A DNA stretch of 64,000 nt from Knoxdaviesia capensis (GCA_001510575.1 LNGK01000010.1:929825-993824); one strand, 5' to 3'; positions 44,101 through 55,466 are shown, counted from the first letter of the stretch. Notes: a model not told the origin generated them from the letters alone. Numbers and translations are program-made.

Positions 44101-46343
44101 TACGAGCCTGGGTCAGGCACAGGTTTCTGCCACCTTTGCCTGTGAGCCTCTCAAGTCGGTCAGACACTGTTTACCACCACAAAGTGGGCTGGTTCGCTTC
44201 GCTATGGCGGGTTTCGCAGCGGGAATCTGCAGTCGTGATTCGAGGTCCACGGGGATCTGTGAGCTGGACAGCCATGCAGACGGCGAAAAGAAAAAAACAC
44301 GGATCATGTAATCCGTCAAGACCCAGCATGTTGGGCTCCTAAATGCATGACCAGCAGAGAGATGGAGCAGAGATCTTTCCGAGGTTGGAGGGGAGGGGAA
44401 CAAGTCAATCTATTGTAAGTCCACCGAGGGCATATAAAGAGAAGGGGAGGCTCTCTTGTGATAGATCTGTATCCTCTGCTCTTATTCCTGAGAGAGAGAT
44501 CTTCATTCATACAAGATCTATCTTTACGGTTTCTGTTATCATCATCTGCCAACGGTTGTCAACTGCTGTCAGGTCCGTCATCTTACTCCTTCTCGGTCTG
44601 CCGTTCTATTCCGGCATTTTCCGCGGCTTCCCCGTTCAATTCGTCTTGGTCACGACTATCACCATTCTTTCCTTTTTCCAGGACATCCTTCACTTTGCAT
44701 CTTGACAATTGTTGAGGATAACTGAAACTTTCCATCAACCTCCCGCGAAATCCGCATTTCCAAAATTCTCCTTCCTCCGTCCATTCACTTTCTCCGGCTT
44801 ATCCGCCAGTTCAGATATAATCCGCCGATAATTGTTCCGTCGTCCGGGATTTTGATTTAGCAGATCATAGTGCTGTAGGTGGACTTCCGTGCCGTTTTGT
44901 ATTTCTGTTCTTTTCCTGCATATTATTGTATTTTCCTGGTCTTTACCTCTCCCATCGAAGCCTCAGCTTTAAGCGCCCGAGGCTGATCCATCACACTATT
45001 CTGCCCGCTGTTTGGTTTCTTCCTGTCCAGTCAACCCTGCCTATTCGCTCTTCCAAGCCCTCCATTTCGTCGGTCCTCTTGGTGGTCTGTGTGTTCCCCC
45101 AAAGCCCTATCCCATCTTGGGTTAGACAAGTTCGTGGTGTGTTGCAGTGTACCAGAGCGTTATACGTCCTTTCACGACATATCGCCCTGTCTTACTGTGT
45201 TCTTCCAAGCGGAACAAGATAAAGACGAAGAAGCAAAAAAAAAAAAAAAGTGGAAGATCATCACCCACCCTGGTCTTGGGATTTCTTCACTTGACAAACG
45301 AAGTATCCACGGGAGGGTTGCATACACGGTCTCGCCTTTATTGTGTGCTTCTGTTGGCCAAGAAGTGTCATCCAATAGATCCGCCGCAAGTGAGCGCTGC
45401 TCGGCCAGAAGTCAGGCGGGCGATATCTCGGGGATTGTCATCATCTGTGGTTTCGACCTCCGGTACAAAAAGAGCATGTTTCTGACTCTCGGGGGTTTCT
45501 ATCCTTTCAGCATATCTTCTTGCATCCCAGCGTGAAACTTTGGGTAAAGAATTACATATCCAGTCCTGGTCCCTCAGTCCGATATATCGAATCGAAAGCC
45601 TCCAAGCACACCAGTCCAGTCCAAGTTCAAGCCCCACCCACACCACTTCTGATTTCGTGTAAGTGCCCTTTTTCGGTTCTTTCTTCAGGGATCTATCTGC
45701 CTTCTTCTGTCCCCTCTGCGTGCTGCAGGCCGCAACGCCCAGCCTGTGAAAACCCCCGGTTACACAGCTGCCACTGATCTGTGGCTCACGGAAGGCACAC
45801 AGGCACCTCATGCGAAGAAGCAAAGTGGAAAGCTCGATGTTCAGAACCTCCCAGGCTATTTTCAGCTCCGGCATAGCCCTGGGCAGCCCGGGCTCTTTTC
45901 TGTTTGTAGCGGGGCATTCCCCGCCGTAACACGGTTCGAAATATCAGACAGCTAACGGTGATATGATTCTCTTGTTCCCAGTTTGTAGCCTCAAAAGTGA
46001 GGTTCAACAAAAGTCCGATTGCAACAAACCAGAACCACGAGCCCTTCTTTCGTCGTCACACTATACGCCACTCTCCACTCACACCCTTTCTTAGCATTTC
46101 CGTTCCTGTCACTTGTGGGTGTGCAGCTTTGGCCCAAGTCCAGTTCCCATCCCCTTGAACAGCTCTCCTTCACCCGGTCTTGGGTGATCGATATCCCTTG
46201 TCCTTCTTGGCCGAGCTTTTTTGGTCAATCCCGACTATAGTCGGTTTCCGTTATACTCACACGGACCAGGCGCAATACATACATACATATATCTCTCACG
46301 CCCTCCTCACTTTTGCCTCGTCAATCTCTCTCAAGTCGTCACC
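41139..46343. other. 5.2-kb stretch without a recognised gene
   Basis: The largest non-repetitive gene-free block in the window. Base composition is like the other intergenic DNA, not RIP-like. T/C-rich tracts lie at 41220-41350, 41820-42070 and 44440-45130. An intron-like segment (GTAAGTGCCC to CTGCAG, about 45659-45729) could belong to a long leader of the gene at 46344. Open frames at 42157-42564 and 43687-44145 show no known family. It may hold non-coding RNA or a long regulatory leader. Confidence 0.45.
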
Positions 46344-48185
46344 ATGCTTCCCTACGTCGACGTTTCCCACCTCGCCTCTTCCACCTCCTTCTATAGTGCT
46401 GTGCTCCAACCCCTCGGTCTTCGCTACATCTCTTCACCCTCCGCTGGCCTCGCTGCAATATCCGATAGAGCTAGTAGTAGTGGCGGCAGTAGTGTTGGCA
46501 GTCGAGCCTTGGTTCCTGCTAATCAACCGGCTGTCGGACTACCCCCCGGAAGGACTATTACTTTCGGAACGGCCGATTCAGTGCCTGTTTTCGCTATCCG
46601 TGAGGCTCCCACTCCAGCCGCTGTAAAAGCCTCTCATCTTGTCATCGCAGCTCCTTCGGCTGAGTCCGTCTCCCGTTTCCGAAACACCGCAATTCGCTCG
46701 CTGTCCACCCGTGATTCGGACCCGTTCCCCAGTCCCGACACCGACAACGACACTGCCTCGCTTGTGTCCAATTCCGGCTCCGGCCGCATCAGTGCCACTA
46801 TCTCCGATCCCGACGGAAACGTCATGGAGGTCCTCTACCACCCGGCCCAGACCGTGCGGCAGACCCAGTCGACCCCCGACGAGGCCTGCCGCATTGTTGA
46901 ATGGAACTATGGCGTCACCACATCCGAGTCCCGACCTGGTATGTCGGTGGCCAGTTCCCGCCACTCCAGAGTCAGCGCTTCGAACTCGCAGGCCATGGTT
47001 GGCAGCACCCGCGCCTACCCACCCATGGCTGCCGAGTCTAAAGCCAATGCCCCGTATCTCATGCGACGCAGCGTTACCACCTCTCTCATGGAGGGCACAT
47101 CCTCTCTGCTCCAGCAGCAGAAGCAGCCGGAGCAGTCCTCGGTTGTGTCAACATTTGCCGCCGGTGCTGCCGTGGCTGGTCTGATTGGCGCCGCCGCTGG
47201 CGCTGCGCTTACTTACACGCTCATGAAGACCGACAGCTCCCGCGCCCCCGCGCAGGACTTTGGCGACATGTATGAGCCGCCGATGTTCGATCGCCGCGCA
47301 ACATTCCCGGTGGGCAACCCGTCCGATATGGTCGGAACCCGCATGGTGGAGCAGCGCTTTGAGCAGGTCGACTATCCCCATGAGTATGCTCAGATCGCCG
47401 GCCACCGTAACGTGCCGCAGTACATTACCCGGTACAGCCAGGTGGGCGACTCGCGGAGCCGCGCCATGGACGACATGTACGACGACCGACGCAGCCGGGT
47501 GTCTTCCAAGATGGGCGGTGGAGGTGCGCCCTCGCGCGCCCCCAGCTCGCGCACCCGCAGCGAGGCTGCTTCTGATCGCCGCCCACTGATGCTGGCGGGC
47601 CCCCCCAGTCACGTTAGCTCTCGCCCGGGCGGCGGTGGGGCGCCCAGCGCGGTGTCATACTACCCGCCCAGCGCCGGTGGCCGCCGTCCCAGCGTGGACC
47701 AGCAGACCGTGGTGTCAAAGAACAGCTGGTACACCGTGGAGGATGCTACCCGGAGCCGCGCCAGCGGCCGCCGTGGCTCGACTACATCGCGGTACCCTGA
47801 CCTCGAGAGCGAGGTCGACGGTCACTCGACGGCCTCGCGCAACCACCGCTCTACCCTCACTATCCGTCCCCCGCCGCCGCCTCCCGCCGTGCAGACGGTC
47901 CTCTCTGGCTCGTCGCGTAGCAGCCGTGCACCCAGCACGTACTCGGTGTCCACAGCCAAGCCGCCGTCAGTCATCAAGGGCGCACCCCCATCGGTGATGA
48001 TGAAGTCGGTGCATGCACCGAGCGACTATCGGTCGGATGTGTCGAGACGCAGCTACAAGTCGGCGCGGGAAGTGCCGTTGCCGGGTCCCGGTGCGGGTAG
48101 CAGCTTCACGAACTGGGATGACAATGCGAGCGTGGCGCCCAGTGATAGCATCAGCTGCGTTGGGTCTCGCCGGGGCAGCCGCTAG
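46344..48185 (+). CDS. VOC (glyoxalase/dioxygenase-fold) protein with disordered C-terminal half and a membrane segment
   Basis: Single exon, 613 residues from the ATG at 46344. The frame is open upstream, but this start follows a CACC context and begins the conserved head. Residues 1 to about 175 resemble a VOC module: YVDVSHLASSTSFYSAVLQPLGLRYI at the start, HLVIAAPSAESVSRF in the middle and ISDPDGNVMEVLYHP at the end. A 50-residue Ser/Gly-rich insert splits the fold. One hydrophobic Ala/Gly-rich segment near residues 266-295 (STFAAGAAVAGLIGAAAGAA) could span a membrane. The remaining ~320 residues are Ser/Arg/Pro/Gly-rich and probably disordered. Some VOC metal ligands are not obvious, so enzymatic activity is uncertain. 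Reaction and location are unknown. The long gene-free region upstream suggests complex regulation. Confidence 0.72.
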   Translation: MLPYVDVSHLASSTSFYSAVLQPLGLRYISSPSAGLAAISDRASSSGGSSVGSRALVPANQPAVGLPPGRTITFGTADSVPVFAIREAPTPAAVKASHLVIAAPSAESVSRFRNTAIRSLSTRDSDPFPSPDTDNDTASLVSNSGSGRISATISDPDGNVMEVLYHPAQTVRQTQSTPDEACRIVEWNYGVTTSESRPGMSVASSRHSRVSASNSQAMVGSTRAYPPMAAESKANAPYLMRRSVTTSLMEGTSSLLQQQKQPEQSSVVSTFAAGAAVAGLIGAAAGAALTYTLMKTDSSRAPAQDFGDMYEPPMFDRRATFPVGNPSDMVGTRMVEQRFEQVDYPHEYAQIAGHRNVPQYITRYSQVGDSRSRAMDDMYDDRRSRVSSKMGGGGAPSRAPSSRTRSEAASDRRPLMLAGPPSHVSSRPGGGGAPSAVSYYPPSAGGRRPSVDQQTVVSKNSWYTVEDATRSRASGRRGSTTSRYPDLESEVDGHSTASRNHRSTLTIRPPPPPPAVQTVLSGSSRSSRAPSTYSVSTAKPPSVIKGAPPSVMMKSVHAPSDYRSDVSRRSYKSAREVPLPGPGAGSSFTNWDDNASVAPSDSISCVGSRRGSR

Positions 48186-50222
48186 GTTCAATGACGTGAA
48201 TGTCCGTTTTTGTTACACGGGAATTGGCCGTTGTTTTCGTGCTTTGTATTTTTTGAATCTGGGTTGCATCATTTTGTCTTTTCATTTCTGGTTTCGCCGC
48301 ATGGATATTTCCTTCAGCTTGACGAATTTTGTTTTGGGTTATTGGGTACGTTTTTCTTTTCTTCGCCTTGTTGGGCTTGAGATTGATCTAGGATGTCCGT
48401 TATTTCTTCCCGGCGGCAAACCAACGAGGCTGTTTTCTCGATAAACACATATACAGGAATTGATCTATTATATACTACATCGTACACCTATCCTCGCATG
48501 CACCTCAGGCGTTATTCAATCATACCACACATGTCCTCACATCCTACCGTGGACTAGAGCTAGCAAAAAGAGAGGCAAATGTTGACTGAGAACAAAACGG
48601 CGGCCACAATGTTCGCTACATGATGTTCGAACATTCCGTGGTCGATCAGAAGCACAACCCTAACCCTATACACATACTACCCCGCCCCCTCATCTTTGAG
48701 GCCCAGAATGAAGGCAGAAATGTATCTGCCGTGAAGAAACAGATCAATATCACTATACTGCAAGATATGTTGTCCTATGTAATGTCATCCACCTATTTAC
48801 TAACTGGGAGCTATAGTGTGCATAACATTGGTTTGATGCTCGAGAGTGCCGATTTACCTCCGCAGCTCGGCCCACTTTTACCCGGAAATTTCTGACGGCG
48901 CCGATTGTCGGCGGTCCGGAAATTTTCTTTTCTTCCAACTTCCAAAATGTTCTTCTTTCATTTCCTGCTGTCCCTTCTTCCCTGTGACCACCCTTTCATA
49001 TATGTGATATCCTATCCTACCTATATATTCCCGAACTCGTGAAGTGGCTAGAACACGGGGACCATTCCCCTCTCTTACTCGAAAGCCAGCTTGCCTTAGA
49101 CGCAAAAGCGCGCATGTGCAATTATTGGTACACACCAAAAACGTTTAGGGTATCCTTTTTTTCAGACTGTGAGTAATGCGAAACTGCGTTGTCCAATCGA
49201 TGCTAACGCATATCGAAACCCCCACACACTACCCCAATACATCCACATGCACAAGGTCACGAAATGATTATTCGGAATTTTTGTGACCTAAGAGAGTGCT
49301 CTGTATGTTCTTGAGATATGAGATGAGAGGAAGTTCTCTCCAGAACCTCACGTGTTTGGCCATGCCAGGCTCTTGAATGCTCCCAGGAACTGTGATAAAG
49401 AGGACCCCACGTTGACTCACCCCGATGTTCCTCCTGGCACTGGACACACTCGCTGGGGGTCTCGGTTGAATCTTCAGCTCCCGTCCCAAAACATGCCCCG
49501 CCCATGCGGGTGTGTCCCGGATTCTCCAAATATTACTTCGGATATCCCGCGCCTTCACAGATATAGCAACCATTCTGCACAGCGCGTGCCCAAACACATC
49601 CACCTGGGTCTTGTGATACATGCCTCTTTTACTGCTCACCCTCTCGTCCCTGTCTGCAGTATGGCGGGCCAGGCCTTCGAGGAGACCGATAGCCAGCTGA
49701 CCATCCTAGGTATCTTGTCATGCTCTCTTTAGTTGGTCCGAGTCCGTCGTTGCCCCGAGCGTCGCCCGAATTTTCGGCCGCTCAGTCCGCATCATGAAGT
49801 CATGACGGGACTAAGTAACCAATGTTGACTGGCTCCAAATACGATCACCATTATCACCACCCAGTATCCGACCCACACTTTCCAACTGGCATGCCCGCAG
49901 ACAGCATCGCCAGTTACTTATACTATACTCGATTAGTGGCCTCCTGTGGCCTCCTCCCACTTTTCTTCCCCATTATTCCCCCCCTGTCATTATCCTAAAG
50001 ACATGGACTCCCCAAGTGTTGGCTCTTTCATTCTTATCAGGACTCCCTCTCCTTTATTTATTTGATATCTCAATCGTTCTCCAACTGGCCAGTGGGAATA
50101 TTTCAAAAAATCTGGTGCCTCTTCCTAACTAATACACACAGACGATAGGCTGAACACCTCACTAAAGTGAGAGAATAAACTTCGTTGCACTGCACTGCTG
50201 AAGCCAACCAGAATCTCCAGTC
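48186..50222. other. Intergenic; orphan exon-like start at 49661
   Basis: About 2 kb between the VOC protein and cystathionine gamma-synthase genes. A telomere-like AACCCTAACCCTA lies at 48656-48668. At 49661-49709 there is a 49-nt open segment with ATG and splice donor, described separately. No other gene is visible. Confidence 0.5.
49661..49709 (+). pseudogene. Orphan first-exon-like segment, possibly from a P5C reductase gene
   Basis: ATG-led open segment coding MAGQAFEETDSQLTIL plus one base of a Gly codon, followed at once by a GTATCT donor. The end, LTILG, resembles the start of the NADPH-binding fold of fungal pyrroline-5-carboxylate reductases (LTxLGCGxMG). No matching continuation (CGxMGxAIL) is present before the next gene. 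It may be a relic, a leader exon or chance. Confidence 0.25.
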
Positions 50223-52376
50223 ATGGCTACCGCATTAGAAGTTGGAGAGTCTATCCCTCGGGATACGAAACATGTACGATTCACGTCCCTCGATCCAGTC
50301 TTTAGAGATTGCAGTCACACGTGGCGAACCAGACTAACATTGACATGACGGGGTGAACCAATCTTAAAAGGCTGTCAGTGTGTCTCTTCCTACGTGGAAG
50401 GCCAATGTCGCCTACGAGGAAGGCCAGGACTGGGTTGTGTCCAAGATGAAGTGTGGATATCCGCGGTAAGTGTGTGAACGAAGTCTCTCTATACTAGAGA
50501 TACCGGGACTCGGGCTGACGGACAGGTCTCCGACCGACTCATTTGTATCAGCTTCTTTATTCACAAGAGTATTGTCGAGTTTGCCGCAGACATTGTGTCT
50601 CGCCATGGCGAAACTGGTCAACGTGCCATGGTCTTTGCCGCTGCCGCCGCTGCTCGCCGGTGCCAGGAGTTCATTCTCCAGCGTAGCACCGACACCTCCG
50701 CGTCTCAGCTCTCCGTCATCGACCTGCGGCTGGACCCCAACAGCATCGAAGTGTCTCCGCAGCTGGCTGCTTTGGCCCCGGCCGTATCTGCCGTGCTCTT
50801 CCCTGGGGATCTGTTCCCCATTGCAAAGCAGTACTGGCAGCATACCGGCGACGGTACGTCTAGCCGCCGCTCGGAATTTTGCCATTCATTGTTCCGGGAG
50901 GGTATCCTCATCCCGACCGACTTGGATGCCGTGAAGCCGCCGACTGCCAATGCTACGCCATCTACCCCATTGTCACCCCTTATGAAGCCGTTCCGTGGCC
51001 CACGCCGGTATCGCCGCACCGAATCGGCTGACCTGGACCATGGCCCGGTGTCGCCTCCGCTGCGTCCGTCGCATGCTCCTACCCCCCCATCACAGAGTGC
51101 CGATGATATTATCTCCGAAGCCCAGGAAAGCCTCCGTTTTCTGGAGGAGCGATTTGGCAGAAACCTGGATCTGTCTTTGATTAACCGGGCAACCTCGGCG
51201 ATCAAGCGCCGTATAGCCGGCACTATGGCCATCCCCGTCTCGGAATCTCTATGTCCCGTCGCCAATGGCTCTGAGACAAATGGCACTAGCCGGAATCCTG
51301 CCACGCCTCCTCCGGAGAACGGTGTCAAGTGCAGCTCCGCGGAGCCTTCGGCAGCTCCGGAGCCGAACGGAGCACCGTGTTCCAAGTCTACGTCACCGGA
51401 GCCCCGGGAGTCGGATGTTTACCTGTTCCCTTGTGGCATGAACGCCATATACCATGCCCATCGTATGCTCCGGAAGACCCGCGGCGAGATGAAGAGTATC
51501 AGCTTTGGTTTTCCCTATGTCGACACACTCAAGATTCTGGAAAAGTTCGGGCCCGGTGCCGTGTTCTACGGAAATGCCTCCAGTGAGGAGCTAGACGAGC
51601 TTGAGGCTCGATGTGAAGCTGGCGAGCGCTTCCTGGGGCTCTTCTGCGAGTTCCCGGGTAACCCGCTACTGACGTGCCCCGACTTGACGCGGATCCGCAG
51701 CCTGGCTGACAAGTACGACTTTGCTGTGGTTGTTGACGAAACCATTGGCACGTTTGCCAACATTAACGTTCTGGGGGCCGCCGACATTGTCGTCAGCAGC
51801 TTGACCAAGATCTTCTCAGGTGACTGCAATGTCATGGGTGGCAGCGCTACGTTGAACCCTACTTCAAGATACTATGCCGCCCTTCGTGGCGCGTTCGACG
51901 CCGGCTTTGAAAACGCCTACTGGGCCGAGGATGTGATCTTCATGGAGCGCAACAGCCGTGACTTCCGTGTGCGGGTGGACCATGTCAATGCAAACTCGGA
52001 GGTTATTTGCGACGTTTTGATGGCACACCCGAATGTGCGCCAGGTGTTCTACCCCAAGCACAACCCGTCACGCCCACACTACGACGCTGTGCGCCGGCCT
52101 GGCGCCGGCTACGGTGGCCTCCTGTCGGTATCCTTCCGGGATAAGTCACATGCCATGGCATTCTTCGATGCGCTGGACACCGCTAAGGGTCCCAGTTTGG
52201 GCACAAACTTCACGTTGACGTCTCCATATGTCATTCTTGCCCACTTTAACGAGTTGGATTGGGCTGCTAGCTTTGGGATTGACCCGAATCTGGTGCGGGT
52301 TAGCGTCGGTCTGGAGGATCCTGCGGCGTTGCTGAAGGTGTTCACTGACGCTCTTGACGCTACAAACAACGTTTGA
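50223..52376 (+). CDS. metB: Cystathionine gamma-synthase (transsulfuration)
   Basis: Exons 50223-50273, 50371-50465 and 50552-52376 give 656 residues. The enzyme uses PLP to condense an activated homoserine with cysteine, forming cystathionine on the way to methionine. The N-terminal ~190 residues carry the fungal extension (SLPTWKANVAYEEG, then FFIHKSIVEFA). A Pro/Ser-rich insert (about 195-300) precedes the main domain, which starts ESDVYLFPCGMNAIYHAHRML. The PLP lysine is expected in SSLTKIFSGDCNVMGG (Lys about 468), and the aspartate stacking on the ring lies in VVVDETIGTFANI. The small domain ends VRVSVGLEDPAALLKVF. The first donor is GTACGA, slightly unusual. Fungal Str2/MetB enzymes have this long form; cystathionine beta-lyase and O-acetylhomoserine sulfhydrylase are shorter and differ in the N-terminal part. 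Family is certain, subfamily very likely. Confidence 0.9.
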
Positions 52377-52902
52377 AGGACTTGTATGCTGCAGCGGATT
52401 TGATCCATATAAGGGGTTTTGATTTGGGCCAAATATGTCCGGATGTTAGAGAAATAGGGGCGAAAAATAAATCCGAGAGTTCATGCAACTTCTAGTTGAC
52501 GGCCGCCGTGCCATAGGTATTCGGTCCTCAATGTGTGTCACAGGCCTTGATTGTAAACATATCAGAAGGAACATGTGAGTTCAGAGGGGGGTCAGGCTAT
52601 ATAGCCATTGGTTCAATCTGAAAACGGGTATGGAATTCTGATATACACGCTGAGTATATCTTACTGGGCATGCAACTAAGTACTAGCTAACCATGAGAGC
52701 ACAGATGTGCTCGAATACTATCGTGACATTCGCACGCTGGAATCCAAAACAACAAAACTTGGAATGGTATCAAAAGGCATGACAATCATGATATAAAAAC
52801 ATACCAATTCCCCATAGCCTTCAGCCACATGGCGTGGGTCTCTCTCTCTCTCTCTCTCTCGCGCTCTCTCAAGACACCGCATATGCTCAAGCACCGGATG
52901 GG
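52377..52902. other. Convergent spacer with a (TC)n run
   Basis: 526 bp between the stop codons of cystathionine gamma-synthase (+) and the SPX-RING gene (-). A CT dinucleotide repeat lies at about 52838-52868. No gene seen. Confidence 0.6.
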
Positions 52903-54674
52903 CTACATCACACGGCATTCATTAGGACGATATCCGGGACCAAAAGCTTCGATGCCCCGCTCCATATCATCGGCGTATTCTTTCTCCTTGGTTTCCCGAC
53001 GAAAGTACTTCCGTAGGTACTTCTCAAGTTTGATATCGAGATTGTCTATACGGTAGATATGCGGGTTAGCCACGGCAGCATACAATACAAACATAGAGCG
53101 TATCTTAACTTACCAACAGTGGCCGAGCAGACCGTATCGGCCCGACACAAGGGACAGTGTTTCTCGAGGCGTCTTTGCATCTTGACGACACAACGGATGC
53201 AGAAGACGTGCTGGCAAGACAATCGAATGGCTCGCCAGGTGATTGCACAGCACACAGGGCAGAGGTAGTCATCAATCTGTGGCACTATAGAGATTATTTC
53301 ATTGGCCATAACCTTACAAATGTCCTTGGACACTGACTGGGCCAGAAGCCTGTTCGAAACCTTGACGTGATCGAACTGATTTCGCACTCCCAGAGCCGTT
53401 CGCTTGTCGAATTCTAATGTCAAAGACAGGTTAGCAGAGTAGCACACACAAGAGACGGAAGAAACATGCGGGGACCCGAGGTTGATGGTATGCCGGTAAA
53501 CTGACTTTTCAAGATCTTTGTGACAGCAAGTCTATTGATCTCTTGAAACTGAACGCTTTTCAGAAGAGTTCCATTTAGAACCATGAACTGATTCAGAGCC
53601 TGGTGGCTTTCGCGCAGCTGGAAGCGATTCGCAATGTTACGCTTCTTCACCTCGGCCTGGAACCATTGGAGCTGCTTGAGGGCAACCTTGCCAGTCCGGC
53701 TTCCAAGGTCACGCTCGTGGGTGGAAAAAAACACCTGCGCATCCAGGTACAACTGGAAAATATCGCGCCAGGGACGAAGGTCCGACCTGCCAAAGCGGGA
53801 AGGTTTGGCCACCTGCGTGACTATCTGTCCCAACGATGCAATATCTGAGGACATTGCTTCTTCTTCGTGCTGCTGCAGGGCATCGAGGCTGCACACGCCA
53901 CTCTGCAGGATGCTGAAGAACTCGGAATCGAATACCAACGGCACCTCGATCTGTTCGACAGCACTTTGAGAAGTGCTGGTGTCATTATTCGAGCTTGGAA
54001 CCTGGTCACATGCCCCCTCGTCGGCCATCTTGATATCATCGGAGTCTTTGGCATCCATATCGGCGGGGGTGCCTATAAGCTGGGACTGAGATTCCTGGAC
54101 GCTGATGCATGGCTCGGCCAGTAATGCCTGGACGTCGGCACTTGAACATGGAATTGATATCTCGTCGGCAGATTTGTGAATATCAAAGCCCTTCTCTGCT
54201 ATGCGCTCGAGCAGCATTCGCGATGCCGGAGTAAGCACGACCTCGATCGGTGTCGCATTTTGGACGTGGATCAAGACCTGGAGTTTGGGCCGTAACACGT
54301 GCGGCTCGGAAACTGGAGGAGTTGTTCAATCATAAAGTTAGCAACCATCCTCAGAACATGGACCCAGGGCACTGCATGTGCTCACTTTCTAGGCCGTAAT
54401 GAAGCAAAACGGGCGACTTCGAGTCTGTTGAGAGAAGTTCTTGTAAGGTGTCGGGACTAAGTCCAAGTTGATCAAGTTCCTCTCTCACTTTCTTCAGACA
54501 CTTCTTCAGGACCCCATAAGTAATGGCCTGGTCAACCCAATGTGGAGGGAAACCTGTATACCAGTTAGTTTCTGTGCCATTCTTTCTGACAGGGGACGCC
54601 AAGAAGCCAAACTCCGAGCCAGTCCACCTACCCTCACACATGAGTGCTTGTTTAAAGTCATGAGCAAATTTCAT
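52903..54674 (-). CDS. SPX-RING E3 ubiquitin ligase
   Basis: Five minus-strand exons, 54674-54632, 54553-54386, 54312-53506, 53413-53114 and 53045-52903, join to 486 residues. The start is a canonical SPX N-terminus (MKFAHDFKQALMCEGFPPHWVDQAITYGVLKKCLKKV). The rest of the SPX helices lie around residues 230-330, separated by an Asp/Ser/Gln-rich insert. A C3HC4 RING finger sits near residues 391-430 (CPVC, then C-x-H-V-F-C-x2-C, then CPLC). A charged helical tail ends the protein (KLEKYLRKYFRRETKEKE). SPX domains sense inositol pyrophosphates, which report cellular phosphate. SPX-RING proteins of fission yeast and other fungi act in phosphate homeostasis by ubiquitylating transport or signalling proteins. 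Upstream lies a palindromic CACGTGGG site (54727-54751). The domain call is firm; the target is unknown. Confidence 0.9.
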
Positions 54675-55466
54675 TTTGAAAATCCATTTAGGCTTAAGAG
54701 AGAAGAATGATGGATCCTGTCAGTTCTCATGATTTCACGTGGGAATCATGAACTGTATTTATAAAGAATATTGAGGCCCCATGAGAATGCCATCAACCAA
54801 AGAGGCTAATGCTGCATTTGGTGATGTGTCATGTGGCCATTTTAAATTTTTTACTTTTTAGCTTCACTACCAAATGGAAATCAAACTCTCCAACCTTGAA
54901 CTCTGCCGACTCTAACTCTCTCCCTCCGGGACTTACCATACGGTGCGGGAGAAATACCCATGAACAAGTTACTTCCATCCTTCACGTCCCGATACTTCCC
55001 GGAAATATTTAAAGAACTATCACACTCGAAAATATATAAGGCCTAACTGATAATGCACACACCCGACCTGCTGGGCATAGTAAGTATATGAATATAATTA
55101 TATTTTTTTTTAACAAATTCTTGAATTTCTAGAAATCTAAGTCCAGTACACTCTCCTCGGCTGGTGGTATATACTGACCTGTAGCCCTGTAAAGTACATG
55201 CATGCAGGTACCTGTTCACTTAACCCTTAACCCGAACATGGCAGCCTGACTTACTTCATAGCTTACATTCATTTTATTGGGTGCATGATTGATTGCGTCT
55301 CTTTGGTGACAAACTGGAGCTAGAGTAATACCATCTCTTTTCCCTCTTTCTGAACTCTCTGTCAACACCGTGATATCTCTTATTTCATTCTAGTCCAGGA
55401 CGTCTAGAGTTTCTTGACCAATCCATCCCTTTTCTAAATTATTCCTAGAGCCTTTTGTTCTTGACT
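54675..55466. promoter_or_regulatory. Divergent upstream region SPX-RING / ATG4
   Basis: 792 bp without a gene, richer in A/T than the surrounding genes. The end near the SPX-RING gene has a palindromic E-box (separate entry). Motifs specific for ATG4 could not be assigned. Confidence 0.5.
54727..54751. promoter_or_regulatory. Palindrome enclosing a Pho4/NUC-1-type CACGTGGG site
   Basis: CACGTGGG at 54736-54743 is the high-affinity form of the Pho4-type bHLH site. It is framed by perfect 8-bp inverted arms, TCATGATT and AATCATGA. It begins 53 bp upstream of the SPX-RING start codon. bHLH factors of the Pho4/NUC-1 class switch on phosphate-starvation genes in fungi. Binding is inferred from the motif only. 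Confidence 0.5.

Noticed and set aside
43687..44145. 152-codon + strand frame
   Set aside because: No recognisable domain and no conserved start context; coding status cannot be supported.
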